A stretch of DNA of 64,000 nucleotides from Cryobacterium sp. Y29. Lineage in GTDB: Bacteria; Actinomycetota; Actinomycetes; Actinomycetales; Microbacteriaceae. Under the pieces are notes generated by a model, which was given only the letters and a program-made list of their open reading frames with translations, ran no database searches and was not told where the DNA came from. Location of the stretch: positions 163,416 to 227,415 of the forward strand of contig NZ_PJJN01000032.1 of NCBI RefSeq assembly GCF_002929825.1. The letters are read 5' to 3'. The translations under genes and the position numbers were made by a program. Shown here one piece after another: positions 32,301 through 41,905 of this stretch (its first letter is position 1; every line of letters begins with the position of its first letter).

Positions 32301-33380
32301 CTACTCGGGGTCTCCGAGCTCGGCCAGACGGGTCTCCTCGTCGGCGTGGATGCAGGAGTCGATGACGGGGCCGAGGGCGCCGTTCATGACGGCGTCGAGG
32401 TTGTATGCCTTGTAGCCGGTGCGGTGGTCCGCGATGCGATTCTCCGGAAAGTTATATGTGCGGATGCGCTCGGAACGATCCATAGTGCGAATCTGACCCT
32501 TGCGCACGAGGCTCGCCGCCGCATCGATCTCTTCCTGCTGGCGCGCCAGAACCCGGGCCCGCAGAACGCGCATGCCGGCTTCCTTGTTTTGCAGCTGCGA
32601 CTTCTCGTTCTGCATCGCGACGACGATTCCGGTCGGGAGGTGGGTGATCCGCACGGCCGAGTCGGTCGTGTTGACCGACTGTCCACCAGGGCCACTCGAG
32701 CGATACACGTCGATCTTGAGATCGTTCGGGTGCAGCTCGACCTCTTCAGGTTCGTCGACCTCGGGAAAGACGAGGACGCCGGCCGCAGAGGTGTGGATAC
32801 GTCCCTGAGACTCCGTCGCCGGCACCCGCTGCACGCGGTGCACGCCGCCCTCATACTTCAGGTGCGCCCACACGCCCTCGGCCGGGTCACTCGAATTGCC
32901 CTTGATCGCGAGCTGAATATCTTTGATGCCGCCGAGGTCGCTCGAGGTCTGCTCGATAATCTCGGTCTTCCAGCGATTCGACTCGGCGTAGTGCAGGTAC
33001 ATGCGCAGAAGATCGGCGGCGAACAGCGCCGATTCGGCACCGCCCTCCCCCATCTTGATCTCCATGATCACGTCGCGGGCGTCGAGTTCGTCACGCGGAA
33101 TCAGCAGGCGTCGCAACTTCTCAGCCGTGACGACAAGCTGTTCCACCAGATCCGGAATTTCTTCGGCGAAGGCAGCATCTTCATCGGCGAGCTCACGAGC
33201 GGCCTCGAGGTTATCGTCAACCTCTTTCCACTCGTGATACGCCGCAATGATGCGGCTCAACTCGGCATAGCGCCGGTTGACCTTCTTCGAACGGGCCGGA
33301 TTCGCGTGCAGCTCCGGATCCGCCAACTGCGACTGCAGGTCGTCGTGCTCGGCCAGCAGCGTGAGGACGGATTCGAACAT
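32301..33380 (-). CDS. prfA: Peptide chain release factor 1
   Basis: A 359-residue class I release factor. The GGQ loop is [20 protein letters not shown] and the codon-recognition tripeptide region of RF1 appears as VPATESQGR, a PxT-type motif (PAT) characteristic of RF1 that reads UAA/UAG. The start ATG overlaps the rho stop codon. It is the substrate of PrmC, whose gene is 1.8 kb downstream. Confidence 0.95.
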   Translation of the reverse strand: MFESVLTLLAEHDDLQSQLADPELHANPARSKKVNRRYAELSRIIAAYHEWKEVDDNLEAARELADEDAAFAEEIPDLVEQLVVTAEKLRRLLIPRDELDARDVIMEIKMGEGGAESALFAADLLRMYLHYAESNRWKTEIIEQTSSDLGGIKDIQLAIKGNSSDPAEGVWAHLKYEGGVHRVQRVPATESQGRIHTSAAGVLVFPEVDEPEEVELHPNDLKIDVYRSSGPGGQSVNTTDSAVRITHLPTGIVVAMQNEKSQLQNKEAGMRVLRARVLARQQEEIDAAASLVRKGQIRTMDRSERIRTYNFPENRIADHRTGYKAYNLDAVMNGALGPVIDSCIHADEETRLAELGDPE

Positions 33381-35914
33381 TACTTGTCCTTGTCTGACCC
33401 GTTCAGAGTCGGCATCGACTTCTGAACCTGCATGAGGAATTCAACGTTCGACGACGTCTCCTTGAGACGGCCGAGGATGAGCTCGAGAGCTTGCTGCTGC
33501 TCGAGCCCGGCGAGGGCGCGACGTAGCTTCCAGGTGACCTTCACTTCATCGGGGCTCATCAGCATTTCTTCACGACGGGTGCCCGATGCGTTCACATCCA
33601 CGGCGGGGAAAATACGCTTGTCGGCCAGCTGGCGCGACAGACGCAGTTCCATGTTGCCCGTACCCTTGAATTCCTCGAAGATGACCTCGTCCATTTTGGA
33701 GCCGGTCTCCACGAGCGCGGAGGCGAGAATGGTGAGCGAGCCACCGTTTTCGATGTTGCGCGCTGCACCGAAGAATCGCTTCGGCGGATACAGAGCGGAT
33801 GCGTCGACGCCGCCAGACAGGATTCGACCCGAGGCCGGGGCCACGAGGTTGTAGGCGCGGCCGAGGCGGGTGATCGAGTCAAGCAGCACGACGACATCGT
33901 GGCCCAGCTCGACCAGACGCTTGGCACGCTCGATGGCGAGTTCGGCGACGGTGGTGTGGTCTTCGGCAGGACGGTCGAAGGTGGAGGCGATGACCTCACC
34001 CTTCACCGTGCGCTGCATGTCGGTGACCTCTTCGGGGCGCTCATCGACCAGAACGACCATGAGGTGAACCTCGGGGTTGTTGGTGGCGATGGCGTTGGCG
34101 ATCTGCTGCATGACGATGGTCTTGCCGGCCTTGGGCGGTGCGACGATCAGGCCACGCTGGCCCTTGCCGATCGGAGCGACGAGGTCGATGATGCGCTGCG
34201 TGAGTTTGCCCGGCTCGGTTTCGAGGCGCAGGCGTTCCGTCGGGTACAGCGGGGTGAGCTTGTGGAAGTCGACGCGGGTGGCGGCCTCCTCAACGGTCTG
34301 GCCGTTGATCGAGTCGACCTTGACGATGGCGTTGTACTTCTGGCGGCCGGACTGGTCGCCCTCGTGCGGCTGGCGGATGGATCCGACGACGGCGTCACCC
34401 TTGCGCAGGTTGTACTTTTTGACCTGACCGAGCGAGACGTAGACGTCGCTCGCACCGGGCAGATAGCCTGAGGTGCGCACGAACGCGTAATTGTCGAGCA
34501 CGTCGAGGATGCCGGCAACGGGAATGAGAACGTCGTCGTCGTTGACCTCGGGTTCGAAGTCGTCACCCTGGTTCGGGCCGCGGCGCTTGCGGTCACGGTA
34601 CCGGTTGCGGTTGCCGCGGCCGTTCAGATCGTCGTCGAGCCGATCGGGACCCTGGTTGCGGTCCTGACCACGATCGTTCTGCCCCTGGTTGCGGTCCTGA
34701 CCACGATCGTTCTGCCCCTGGTTGCGATCCTGACCACGGTCATTCTGACCCTGGTTGCGGTCGGCCTGCGCCTGGGCGCGCTCCTGGTTGCGTTCCTGAT
34801 TGCGCTCGTTTCGGGCCTGACGCTGGCTCTGCGCCCGGGTCATTCCCTCGTCATTCGTGCCGTTCTGGTTGCGGTCGTTCTGGCCGCGGTCGTTCTGGTT
34901 CTGGGTGTTCTGGTTCTGGGTGTTCTGGTCAGCCTGGTTGCGATCAGCACCCTGCGCACGGTCACCACCACGGCTCCGGCTGCGGCTTCGCCCTTGACGG
35001 GGTGCCGCGGAATCGTTTGCCTGATCGTTTACCTCGTCGGCTGAATCGGTGAAATCGCCAGCTTCGGGAGCTTCGACGACGACATCGGTTGGCTCGGCGG
35101 GCGACTCAGCGGGCGACTCAGCGGCTGCGCGCTGCGACGAAGCACGCCGGGATGGACGTCGAGCGGGCGGCGTATTCTCGACGGATGCTTCGACCGGCGC
35201 ATCAGCCGGCGCATCGGAGGAGTCGACGACGACAGCGGCCGCGTCATCGCGGTGAACGGGTGAGACCTGCACGCGCTTGCGTGTCTGCCGAACCGGCTTG
35301 TCGGTGTCCGGTGTGGCGGTGTCCGGTGTGGCGGTGTCCGGTGTGGCGGTTGCAGCTTCGTCAACGGCGGGAGCGAGGGCGTTGGATGCCACCGCGCCAC
35401 GGGCATTGCGTGCGATCCGCGAGCCGGCTGCCGGAGCATCAGGCAGGATGATACCGAATCCGGTGCTGGCGTCGGCATTGACGTGGGACTTGGCGGGAGC
35501 GGCGGTCGAGGTACTGGCACGACGGGGCGCACGCTTGCGCGGAACCGTCTCGAGTGCCTCAGCGAGACTCGCGATCGGTGCGCTCTCGGGATCAGCCTCG
35601 ACCGAAGCAGGCTCAACTACCGAAGCAGAGTCAACCGGTGCAGGCTCAACCGGTGCAGGCTCAACCGGTGCAGGCTCAACTACCGGTGCAGGCTCGACTA
35701 CCGGTGCAGGCTCGACTACCGGTGCAGGCTCAACCGGAGCAGCGCCGCTCGTGCCGGCCTGGGCCGTTTCGATTGCAGCGACGAGTTCGCCTTTACGAAG
35801 TTTGGAAGCGCCGGGGATTTTCAGTTCGAGGGCCAGAGCCTGAAGCTCAGACACGCGAAGGGTGCTCAGGCGGGGAAGATCCGAGCCGGTGGCGCGGAGG
35901 TTGACATCAGTCAC
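33380..35914 (-). CDS. rho: Transcription termination factor Rho with long low-complexity insertion
   Basis: An 844-residue Rho, about twice the length of E. coli Rho (419). In order: an N-terminal SAP-like helical part (residues about 15-52), a Pro/Ala/Val/Glu repeat (about 58-95), a disordered Ser/Ala/Pro/Glu stretch, an Asn/Gln/Arg/Asp-rich repeat region (about 318-440), the cold-shock RNA-binding domain (about 455-530, [20 protein letters not shown]) and the RecA-type ATPase with Walker [12 protein letters not shown] near residue 600 and the Q-loop/R-loop region after it. The catalytic core looks intact. Insertions at this place are known in other actinobacterial Rho proteins, but the N/Q content here is notable. 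It precedes prfA with overlapping codons. Confidence 0.95.
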   Translation of the reverse strand: MTDVNLRATGSDLPRLSTLRVSELQALALELKIPGASKLRKGELVAAIETAQAGTSGAAPVEPAPVVEPAPVVEPAPVVEPAPVEPAPVEPAPVDSASVVEPASVEADPESAPIASLAEALETVPRKRAPRRASTSTAAPAKSHVNADASTGFGIILPDAPAAGSRIARNARGAVASNALAPAVDEAATATPDTATPDTATPDTDKPVRQTRKRVQVSPVHRDDAAAVVVDSSDAPADAPVEASVENTPPARRPSRRASSQRAAAESPAESPAEPTDVVVEAPEAGDFTDSADEVNDQANDSAAPRQGRSRSRSRGGDRAQGADRNQADQNTQNQNTQNQNDRGQNDRNQNGTNDEGMTRAQSQRQARNERNQERNQERAQAQADRNQGQNDRGQDRNQGQNDRGQDRNQGQNDRGQDRNQGPDRLDDDLNGRGNRNRYRDRKRRGPNQGDDFEPEVNDDDVLIPVAGILDVLDNYAFVRTSGYLPGASDVYVSLGQVKKYNLRKGDAVVGSIRQPHEGDQSGRQKYNAIVKVDSINGQTVEEAATRVDFHKLTPLYPTERLRLETEPGKLTQRIIDLVAPIGKGQRGLIVAPPKAGKTIVMQQIANAIATNNPEVHLMVVLVDERPEEVTDMQRTVKGEVIASTFDRPAEDHTTVAELAIERAKRLVELGHDVVVLLDSITRLGRAYNLVAPASGRILSGGVDASALYPPKRFFGAARNIENGGSLTILASALVETGSKMDEVIFEEFKGTGNMELRLSRQLADKRIFPAVDVNASGTRREEMLMSPDEVKVTWKLRRALAGLEQQQALELILGRLKETSSNVEFLMQVQKSMPTLNGSDKDK
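34650..34765. repeat. 33-bp tandem repeat within rho
   Basis: Three consecutive 33-bp units (34650-34682, 34683-34715, 34716-34748) plus a partial fourth. The first two are identical and the third has a few changes. In Rho each encodes 11 residues of the type [11 protein letters not shown], so repeat-number change keeps the frame. Confidence 0.9.
35305..35745. repeat. 15- and 18-bp in-frame repeats in the 5' part of rho
   Basis: Two clusters flank ordinary sequence. At about 35305-35350 a 15-bp unit encodes ATPDT three times. At about 35635-35745 units of 15 and 18 bp encode PAPVE or PAPVVE seven or so times. All are multiples of three, so length variation between strains would be tolerated. 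Confidence 0.85.
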
Positions 35915-36186
35915 GAAAGGGGTTCCTTTCCCCTGCCGAACAAAAATTCAGGCCAGGAGAGATGTATGCAGCGACGAATGCGCTGCGGGTGATCCAATCC
36001 GACAGTGGAGGGGATTGGTGTAAACACGCACAGCTACGCACGAAATCGCAGTAGCAGTGAGGTACAGGGAATGCACCGGAGAAGATGTCGCCGTGGGCGG
36101 TTTCTATCGGGTGCGCTACAACCATAGCACTCCTGCACCAGTCGGGCCGACGTGCACGCGGCAGGTCGACCCGATCAGAATGCTCG

Positions 36187-37134
36187 TTACGCGGCGTTCT
36201 CCGCGGTGAGCGGATGCACGGTAGCACCCTGAACGTCGACGGCCAGCATCAGGGAACGCCACGGGGTATCGGACTTGCTCGCAACGAGTTCGGCCGCCAC
36301 CAGGCGCTGGCCCGGGTCGCTCGCCAGCACGAGAATGGATGGCCCGGCACCGGACACGACGGCGGCGAAGCCGGCGGCGCGCAGCAGGGTGATGAGTTTG
36401 TTCGTCTCCGGCATGGCGGCTGCGCGGTAGCTCTGGTGCAGCTTGTCCTCGGTCGCAGCGAGCAACAATTCGGGACTCTGGATCAGCGCGGCGATGAGTA
36501 GAGCGGAACGCGACAGGTTGAAGACGGCATCCTCGTGCGGCACCGAGGCCGGCTGCAGGCTACGCGCAAGCGCGGTCGACATCTCCTGCTCGGGCACGAA
36601 AACCAGCGGCTTGACGCCGCGATGCACCATGAGCTTCTTGTGACGCGGCCCCTCCGGGGTGGTCCAGGCAATGGTCAGGCCGCCGAACAGCGCCGGCGCG
36701 ACGTTGTCGGGGTGACCTTCCATTTCGGTGGCGAGCACGAGCAACATTTCGGCATCGATGTCGACGATGCCCTCGAGCAGGCCTTTCGCCGCCATGATGC
36801 CCGACACGATCGCGGCACCCGATGAGCCCAAGCCACGCCCGTGCGGGATGACGTTGTGCGCGACGATGTTGAGCCCGGGCATGGGCTGGCCGACGGCGGC
36901 GAAGGCGTGCGCGATGGCGCGCACGACAAGGTTGCTCTCGTCGGTGGGAACCACACCAGCGCCGACACCGTGCACCTCGACGGATACGCCGGGAACGCTT
37001 CGCACGGTCACCTCGAGCTGGTCATATTTAGCCAGCGCCAAGCCGAGAGTGTCGAAGCCGGGGCCGAGGTTGGCCGTTGTAGCCGGCACCTGCACCGAAA
37101 CTGCGCGGCCGATCAACGAGACCGGGCTGCTCAT
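36187..37134 (-). CDS. thrB: Homoserine kinase
   Basis: A 315-residue GHMP kinase. The N-terminal motif is VQVPATTANLGPGFDTLGLAL, the ATP-binding motif is HGRGLGSSGAAIVSG and the C-terminal motif is VVSGAGPSILVLA. It phosphorylates homoserine for threonine synthesis. Its start overlaps the thrC stop (ATGA). It is the last gene of the lysA-hom-thrC-thrB run; rho follows after 272 bases in which no gene is visible. Confidence 0.94.
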   Translation of the reverse strand: MSSPVSLIGRAVSVQVPATTANLGPGFDTLGLALAKYDQLEVTVRSVPGVSVEVHGVGAGVVPTDESNLVVRAIAHAFAAVGQPMPGLNIVAHNVIPHGRGLGSSGAAIVSGIMAAKGLLEGIVDIDAEMLLVLATEMEGHPDNVAPALFGGLTIAWTTPEGPRHKKLMVHRGVKPLVFVPEQEMSTALARSLQPASVPHEDAVFNLSRSALLIAALIQSPELLLAATEDKLHQSYRAAAMPETNKLITLLRAAGFAAVVSGAGPSILVLASDPGQRLVAAELVASKSDTPWRSLMLAVDVQGATVHPLTAENAA

Positions 37135-38258
37135 GCCTTAGCCAGGCCAAGCACGCTGGCGATTTCGGCGGTGTCGACCGGAACAATGGTCGGTGCAACG
37201 TCGGAGCCGTCGGCGGTACGCAGCGCCCACTGCGGGTCCTTCAAACCGTGGCCGGTCACGGTGATGACCACGGTCGAACCCCGGGGAATAAATCCAGCTT
37301 CGGCACGCTCCAGCAGGCCGGCGACACCGATAGCGGATGCCGGTTCCACGAAAATTCCGACCTCCGCCGAGAGGATGCGGTGTGCTTCGAGAATTTTCGC
37401 GTCGGTTATGGCACCGAAGTAGCCGTCGCTCTGCTCACGTGCGCTCAGCGCGAGGTCCCAGGACGCCGGGTTGCCGATGCGGATGGCGCTCGCAATGGTG
37501 TCGGGGTGATCAACGCGGTGGCCGAGCACGATCGGGGCGCTGCCAGAGGCCTGGAAGCCGAACATGCGCGGCAGCTTCGTGGTGGCGCCGCGCGCTACCT
37601 CTTCGCTGTAACCACGAAAATAGGCCGTGTAGTTGCCGGCGTTGCCGACCGGAACGAATTGAAAGTCGGGAGCGTCACCGAGCACCTCGACGACCTCGAA
37701 CGCGGCCGTCTTCTGGCCCTCGATGCGATCGGGGTTGACCGAGTTGACCAGGTGCACCGGGTAGTTGGTGGCGAGGTCGCGGGCGATATCGAGGCAGTCG
37801 TCGAAGTTGCCCTGCACTTGCAGCAGCTGCGCGTTGTGCGCGACGGCCTGGCTGAGCTTGCCCATGGCGATCTTGCCCTCCGGCACGAGCACTGCGGCGG
37901 TGATACCAGCGTGGGCGGCATAGGCGGCAGCGGAGGCGCTGGTGTTGCCGGTCGACGCGCAGATGACCGCTTTCGCGCCGTCTTCCATGGCTTTGGAAAT
38001 GGCCATGGTCATGCCACGGTCTTTAAACGAACCGGTCGGGTTCATACCCTCAAACTTGATCCAGACCTTGGCGCCGGTGCGGGCAGAGAGTGCTGCGGCT
38101 GGAATCAGCGGTGTTCCGCCCTCACCCATAGTGATGATCGGGGTCGCGGCCGAGATATTCAGCCGGTCGGAGTATTCGTTCAGCACCCCGCGCCATTGGC
38201 GGCTGACAATCGCGCCGGGCTTGGTCAGGTTGGCACTGGTCTCACTTGGGCTAAACAT
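37131..38258 (-). CDS. thrC: Threonine synthase
   Basis: A 375-residue PLP enzyme that converts O-phosphohomoserine to threonine. The PLP lysine is in GMNPTGSFKDRGMTMAI; the phosphate loop is VPVGNAGNYTAYFRGY and the asparagine stack is CASTGNTSASAAAYA. The start overlaps the hom stop. Both neighbours are of the same pathway, which confirms the assignment against related threonine dehydratases. Confidence 0.94.
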   Translation of the reverse strand: MFSPSETSANLTKPGAIVSRQWRGVLNEYSDRLNISAATPIITMGEGGTPLIPAAALSARTGAKVWIKFEGMNPTGSFKDRGMTMAISKAMEDGAKAVICASTGNTSASAAAYAAHAGITAAVLVPEGKIAMGKLSQAVAHNAQLLQVQGNFDDCLDIARDLATNYPVHLVNSVNPDRIEGQKTAAFEVVEVLGDAPDFQFVPVGNAGNYTAYFRGYSEEVARGATTKLPRMFGFQASGSAPIVLGHRVDHPDTIASAIRIGNPASWDLALSAREQSDGYFGAITDAKILEAHRILSAEVGIFVEPASAIGVAGLLERAEAGFIPRGSTVVITVTGHGLKDPQWALRTADGSDVAPTIVPVDTAEIASVLGLAKA

Positions 38259-39595
38259 CAGACTCCTTCAACTCTCAAAACGGATGCGACTTCGCTGACG
38301 ACACTATTGGTGGCCAGATCATGCACGGTGGCGGCGAGTGCGGCCTCCGTTGCGTCATGGGTCCCGATTACTAGGGTAGCCGTGGCTGAGCGGGCTGCGC
38401 GACTCTTCGTCGCCACCACGGCCGGTGTCATGGATTGTTCCACCAGCGCCAACGAGACCTTGCGTTTGCTGAACACACTCGCAATGGTCGCGAGCACACC
38501 GGGTTCGTCGGTGACCTCGAGGGTGACCGCATAGCGTGTGGTGACCCGGCCGATGTCGAACACGGGCAGCGTAGCGTAGCTCGATGCGGCGACTCCCGGC
38601 CCTCCGGCGACATGACGCCTGGCAATGGAGACGACGTCGCCGAGCACGGCCGAGGCCGTCTCCACTCCCCCAGCGCCAGCTCCGTAGAACATGAGGCTGC
38701 CGGCGGATTCCGCTTCGACGAAGACGGCATTGTTCGCGCCGTGAACCGCGGCGAGCGGATGGCTGCGCGGCACCATCGCCGGGTAGACCCGTGCCGACAC
38801 CCCGTCCACGCCATTGTCGTCTGTGACGCGTTCACAGATGGCCAGCAGCTTCACGACATAGCCGGCCTTGCGCGCCGACTCGATCTGCGCGGAGGTGACC
38901 GAAGTGATGCCCTCGCGATAGACGGATGCCAGCGGAACCGTCGTGTGAAACGCCAGACTCGCTAGAATGGCCGCTTTCTGCGCCGCGTCGTAGCCCCCGA
39001 TGTCGGCGGTTGGATCGGCCTCTGCGTAACCGAGCGCGGTCGCCTCGGCCAGCGCGTCTTCGAGACTGGACCCTTCGGTGTCCATCCGGTCGAGAATAAA
39101 GTTGGTGGTGCCGTTGACGATGCCAAGGATTCGCTTGATCTGGTCTCCAGCGAGGCTTTCCCGCAGCGGGCGCACGATGGGAATGGCCCCGGCGACGGCG
39201 GCCTCGTAGTTGATCTGGGCGCCGACCTGGTTCGCGGCCGCGAACAGTTCGGATCCGTGAAGGGCGAGGAGCGCCTTGTTGGCGGTGACGACATCCGCTC
39301 CACTGCTGATCGCGAGCAGAATGTGGCTGCGGGCCGGCTCGATGCCGCCCATCAGTTCGATGACGATGTCGGCGCTGAGAATGAGTTCCTCAGCGTTGGT
39401 CGTGAACAGTTCGCGGGGCAGGTCGACAGAGCGCTCCGCGTTGATATCGCGCACCGCGATACCGACCAGTTCGAGTGTGGCCCCGACGCGGTTAGCCAGC
39501 TCGGGACCCTGTTCCAGCAGCAGTCGGGCGACCTGGGCGCCGACGGATCCACCGCCGAGGAGGGCTACGCGCAGATTGCGGTATTCGATCTTCAC
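38258..39595 (-). CDS. hom: Homoserine dehydrogenase
   Basis: A 445-residue NAD(P)-dependent enzyme. The Rossmann motif is VALLGGGSVGAQVARLL, the catalytic region is YEAAVAGAIPIVRPLRESLAG and GIVNGTTNFIL; the C-terminal 80 residues form an ACT domain (VTLEVTDEPGVLATIASVFS), so threonine feedback control is expected. It overlaps lysA and thrC by a few bases. It reduces aspartate semialdehyde to homoserine. Confidence 0.94.
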   Translation of the reverse strand: MKIEYRNLRVALLGGGSVGAQVARLLLEQGPELANRVGATLELVGIAVRDINAERSVDLPRELFTTNAEELILSADIVIELMGGIEPARSHILLAISSGADVVTANKALLALHGSELFAAANQVGAQINYEAAVAGAIPIVRPLRESLAGDQIKRILGIVNGTTNFILDRMDTEGSSLEDALAEATALGYAEADPTADIGGYDAAQKAAILASLAFHTTVPLASVYREGITSVTSAQIESARKAGYVVKLLAICERVTDDNGVDGVSARVYPAMVPRSHPLAAVHGANNAVFVEAESAGSLMFYGAGAGGVETASAVLGDVVSIARRHVAGGPGVAASSYATLPVFDIGRVTTRYAVTLEVTDEPGVLATIASVFSKRKVSLALVEQSMTPAVVATKSRAARSATATLVIGTHDATEAALAATVHDLATNSVVSEVASVLRVEGV

Positions 39596-41004
39596 GATTG
39601 TCCTCCGTTGGAGGGCTGCTGCGCCCCGGTGTCCCGCGCGAGCAGGTCGGCAATCGTCTCGCCGCGCACGAGCACGCGGGCTGTACCGCCGAGTACGGCG
39701 ATGACGGGCGCACGACCCTGAAAGTTGTAGTTATTGGAGAGCGCCCAGCAGTAAGCGCCGGTGGCAGGCACAGCGAGCAGGTCGCCGGGGGCGACATCAC
39801 CGGGTAGATAGTCGGCATCGACCACGATGTCGCCGCTCTCGCAATGTTTGCCGGCGATGCGCACGAGCATCGGCGGGGCGGTGGACGCACGATCGGCTAG
39901 GCGCACAGCATAATCGGCGCCGTAGAGGGCGGGGCGCACGTTATCGCTCATTCCCCCATCGACGCTCACGTAGAGCCGCGAGTTGCCGGAGATATCGACG
40001 GCCTTGGTCGTGCCGACGCGGTAGAGGCTCATGCCGGCGCGACCGATGATGACGCGCCCGGGTTCGAACGCGACGACCGGCAGCGGAATGTTCAGCCGCG
40101 CGCACTCGGTGGCGACGATGTCGGCCAGGGCGACGGCCAGTTCGCGAATCGGGGTGGGTTCGTCGGCGCTCGTGTAGGCAATGCCGAAGCCGCCGCCGAG
40201 GTTGAGCTCGGGTATCGGGCCGTCGGCGAGCAGTGCGGCGTGCACATCGAGCAACCGTGCGGCCGACTCGGCGAATCCCTCGGCGCCGAAGATCTGCGAG
40301 CCGATGTGGCAGTGCAGGCCGACGAAATTGAGGGCTGGCTCGGCGCGAATACGTGCGACAAGCTTCGGAGCGTCGGTGAGCACGATGCCGAATTTCTGGT
40401 CTTCGTGCGAGGTAGCCAAAAAATTGTGGGTGTGGGCATGCACACCACTGTTCACGCGCAGGCGCACGTTCTGTACCCGGCCGTTGCGGGTGGCGGCTTC
40501 GGCAACGCGACCGATTTCAACCTCGCTGTCGATCACGATCGTGCCGACACCGACCCTGGTGGCTTGGTCGAGCTCGGCCAGTGACTTGTTATTGCCGTGA
40601 AAACCGAGCCGGGCCGGATCGGCGCCGCCGGCCAGTGCGACGGCGAGTTCTCCGCCACTGCACACGTCGATGTTGAGGCCGGCAGCGATCATCCAACGCA
40701 CCACCTCGGTCGAGAGAAAAGCCTTCCCCGCGTAATACACCTTGGCGCTCGTGCCGATACGGGCGAACTCGGCCTGGAACACGGCGAGCAACTCGGCGGC
40801 GCTCGCGCGGGCATCTTCTTCGTCGATGACATAGAGGGGCGTGCCGAATTCGGCGGCAAGGGCCGTGGCACTAACCCCGCCGACGACGAGTTCGCCGGTG
40901 CTGGTGCGGGTAGCGGACGTGGGCCAGAGACCGGACGCGAGCGCATTGGCGTCGGAGGGAAGGCGCAACCAGTCGGGCGCCAGCGGATTCGGTGCAGATG
41001 TCAC
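39592..41004 (-). CDS. lysA: Diaminopimelate decarboxylase
   Basis: A 470-residue fold-III PLP decarboxylase. The PLP lysine is in VYYAGKAFLS; further motifs are GFHGNNKS, VGLHCHIGSQI, LNLGGGFGIAY and the C-terminal GKHCESGDIVVDADYLPGD with the catalytic cysteine. It makes lysine from meso-diaminopimelate, drawing on the same aspartate branch as hom-thrC-thrB. The start is at the ATG following a 137-base gap from the DUF2993 gene. Confidence 0.94.
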   Translation of the reverse strand: MTSAPNPLAPDWLRLPSDANALASGLWPTSATRTSTGELVVGGVSATALAAEFGTPLYVIDEEDARASAAELLAVFQAEFARIGTSAKVYYAGKAFLSTEVVRWMIAAGLNIDVCSGGELAVALAGGADPARLGFHGNNKSLAELDQATRVGVGTIVIDSEVEIGRVAEAATRNGRVQNVRLRVNSGVHAHTHNFLATSHEDQKFGIVLTDAPKLVARIRAEPALNFVGLHCHIGSQIFGAEGFAESAARLLDVHAALLADGPIPELNLGGGFGIAYTSADEPTPIRELAVALADIVATECARLNIPLPVVAFEPGRVIIGRAGMSLYRVGTTKAVDISGNSRLYVSVDGGMSDNVRPALYGADYAVRLADRASTAPPMLVRIAGKHCESGDIVVDADYLPGDVAPGDLLAVPATGAYCWALSNNYNFQGRAPVIAVLGGTARVLVRGETIADLLARDTGAQQPSNGGQS

Positions 41005-41141
41005 GGGAGGTACCTCACGAGAGTCGAAGGGGAGTCTCAGCGAGCGAACCCGGATTGGTCCCTGAAGCCGGAAAATAGGTCAGCCCGGGTGAGCGAGCGT
41101 ACCTGACTACGACTCTACCGTCGCGAGTGGCGAGGTTCGAA

Positions 41142-41903
41142 TTAGCCGGCGCAGCTGCCGAGGGTGGTCAGCGACTGCGCGGTGAGCATTAGAGTGCTTG
41201 ACTCCAGCGTAACGCGTGCCCGCTCGGGCGAAATATCGACGCCACTCAGTTCGACTCCTACGGGCAGATAACTCGCAACACACACCGCGATCGGTGCCTG
41301 CTGCAGGATCAGGTTCACGAGGGGTGTCGCGTCGATGTCGCCGACACCGCTCGTCACGGTGGCTTCGGTGGGAGTGAAGTTCAGGGTGTCGCCGGCGGCG
41401 CTGGCCGTGGCCGTGGCGCTGTAGCCGACGTTGAACTCGAACAACTTCACCGTGCCGGTGTACGCCACCGTGCCGTCGCCGAGGGTCATCACAGCGTCGG
41501 CGGGCGCGGTGCCGGAAGCCCGCACCAGCTGATTGACCGCGTCCTGATCGAGGTCGAGCGTAGCGGTGAGCGAGCCAATGGCCTTGGCGGTGTTCGTCGA
41601 CACATCGTGGGCGATCACGTGAACGGATGCCGGCACTCCGTCGACCGCCAGGTTCGGCGCGGTCAGCTCAATCTCATCGAAGCTGCCGGCGATGAACTGC
41701 GCAATGACGGAGGTACCGCCGATGGTGACGGTGATGTCGCCGGTCACGGAAGCGGGCATCCGGTTGCTGATTTCGACTTCGGCGCGGTCCTGCGCGAACG
41801 CACGCACGCCGCTGTCGATGAGAAAATAGGCGACGACCAGCAGAATCGCGAGTACGCCGACGATGATCAGCGGAACGAGACCGCGACGCTTGGTTTTTGC
41901 CAT
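41142..41903 (-). CDS. DUF2993 (LmeA-like) membrane-anchored protein
   Basis: A 253-residue protein from the ATG at 41903. A basic N-terminus (MAKTKRRG) and a single hydrophobic helix (LVPLIIVGVLAILLVVAYFLI) anchor it, leaving the rest outside. The body has the DUF2993 look: AEVEISNRM, ITVTIGG, FDEIELTAPNLAVDG and the terminal LSGVDISPERARVTLESSTL. LmeA in mycobacteria binds phospholipid and acts in lipomannan maturation; that role is not proven here. The longer open frame to 41984 lies in argS and is less likely. It follows the argS stop by 2 bases. Confidence 0.75.
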   Translation of the reverse strand: MAKTKRRGLVPLIIVGVLAILLVVAYFLIDSGVRAFAQDRAEVEISNRMPASVTGDITVTIGGTSVIAQFIAGSFDEIELTAPNLAVDGVPASVHVIAHDVSTNTAKAIGSLTATLDLDQDAVNQLVRASGTAPADAVMTLGDGTVAYTGTVKLFEFNVGYSATATASAAGDTLNFTPTEATVTSGVGDIDATPLVNLILQQAPIAVCVASYLPVGVELSGVDISPERARVTLESSTLMLTAQSLTTLGSCAG

Positions 41904-41905
41904 GA

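Noticed and set aside
37248..38534. Long plus-strand frame (428 residues) antisense to thrC and hom
   Set aside because: It is the complement of two clear genes, is rich in Arg/Gly/Asp/His as such shadows are, and has no domain.
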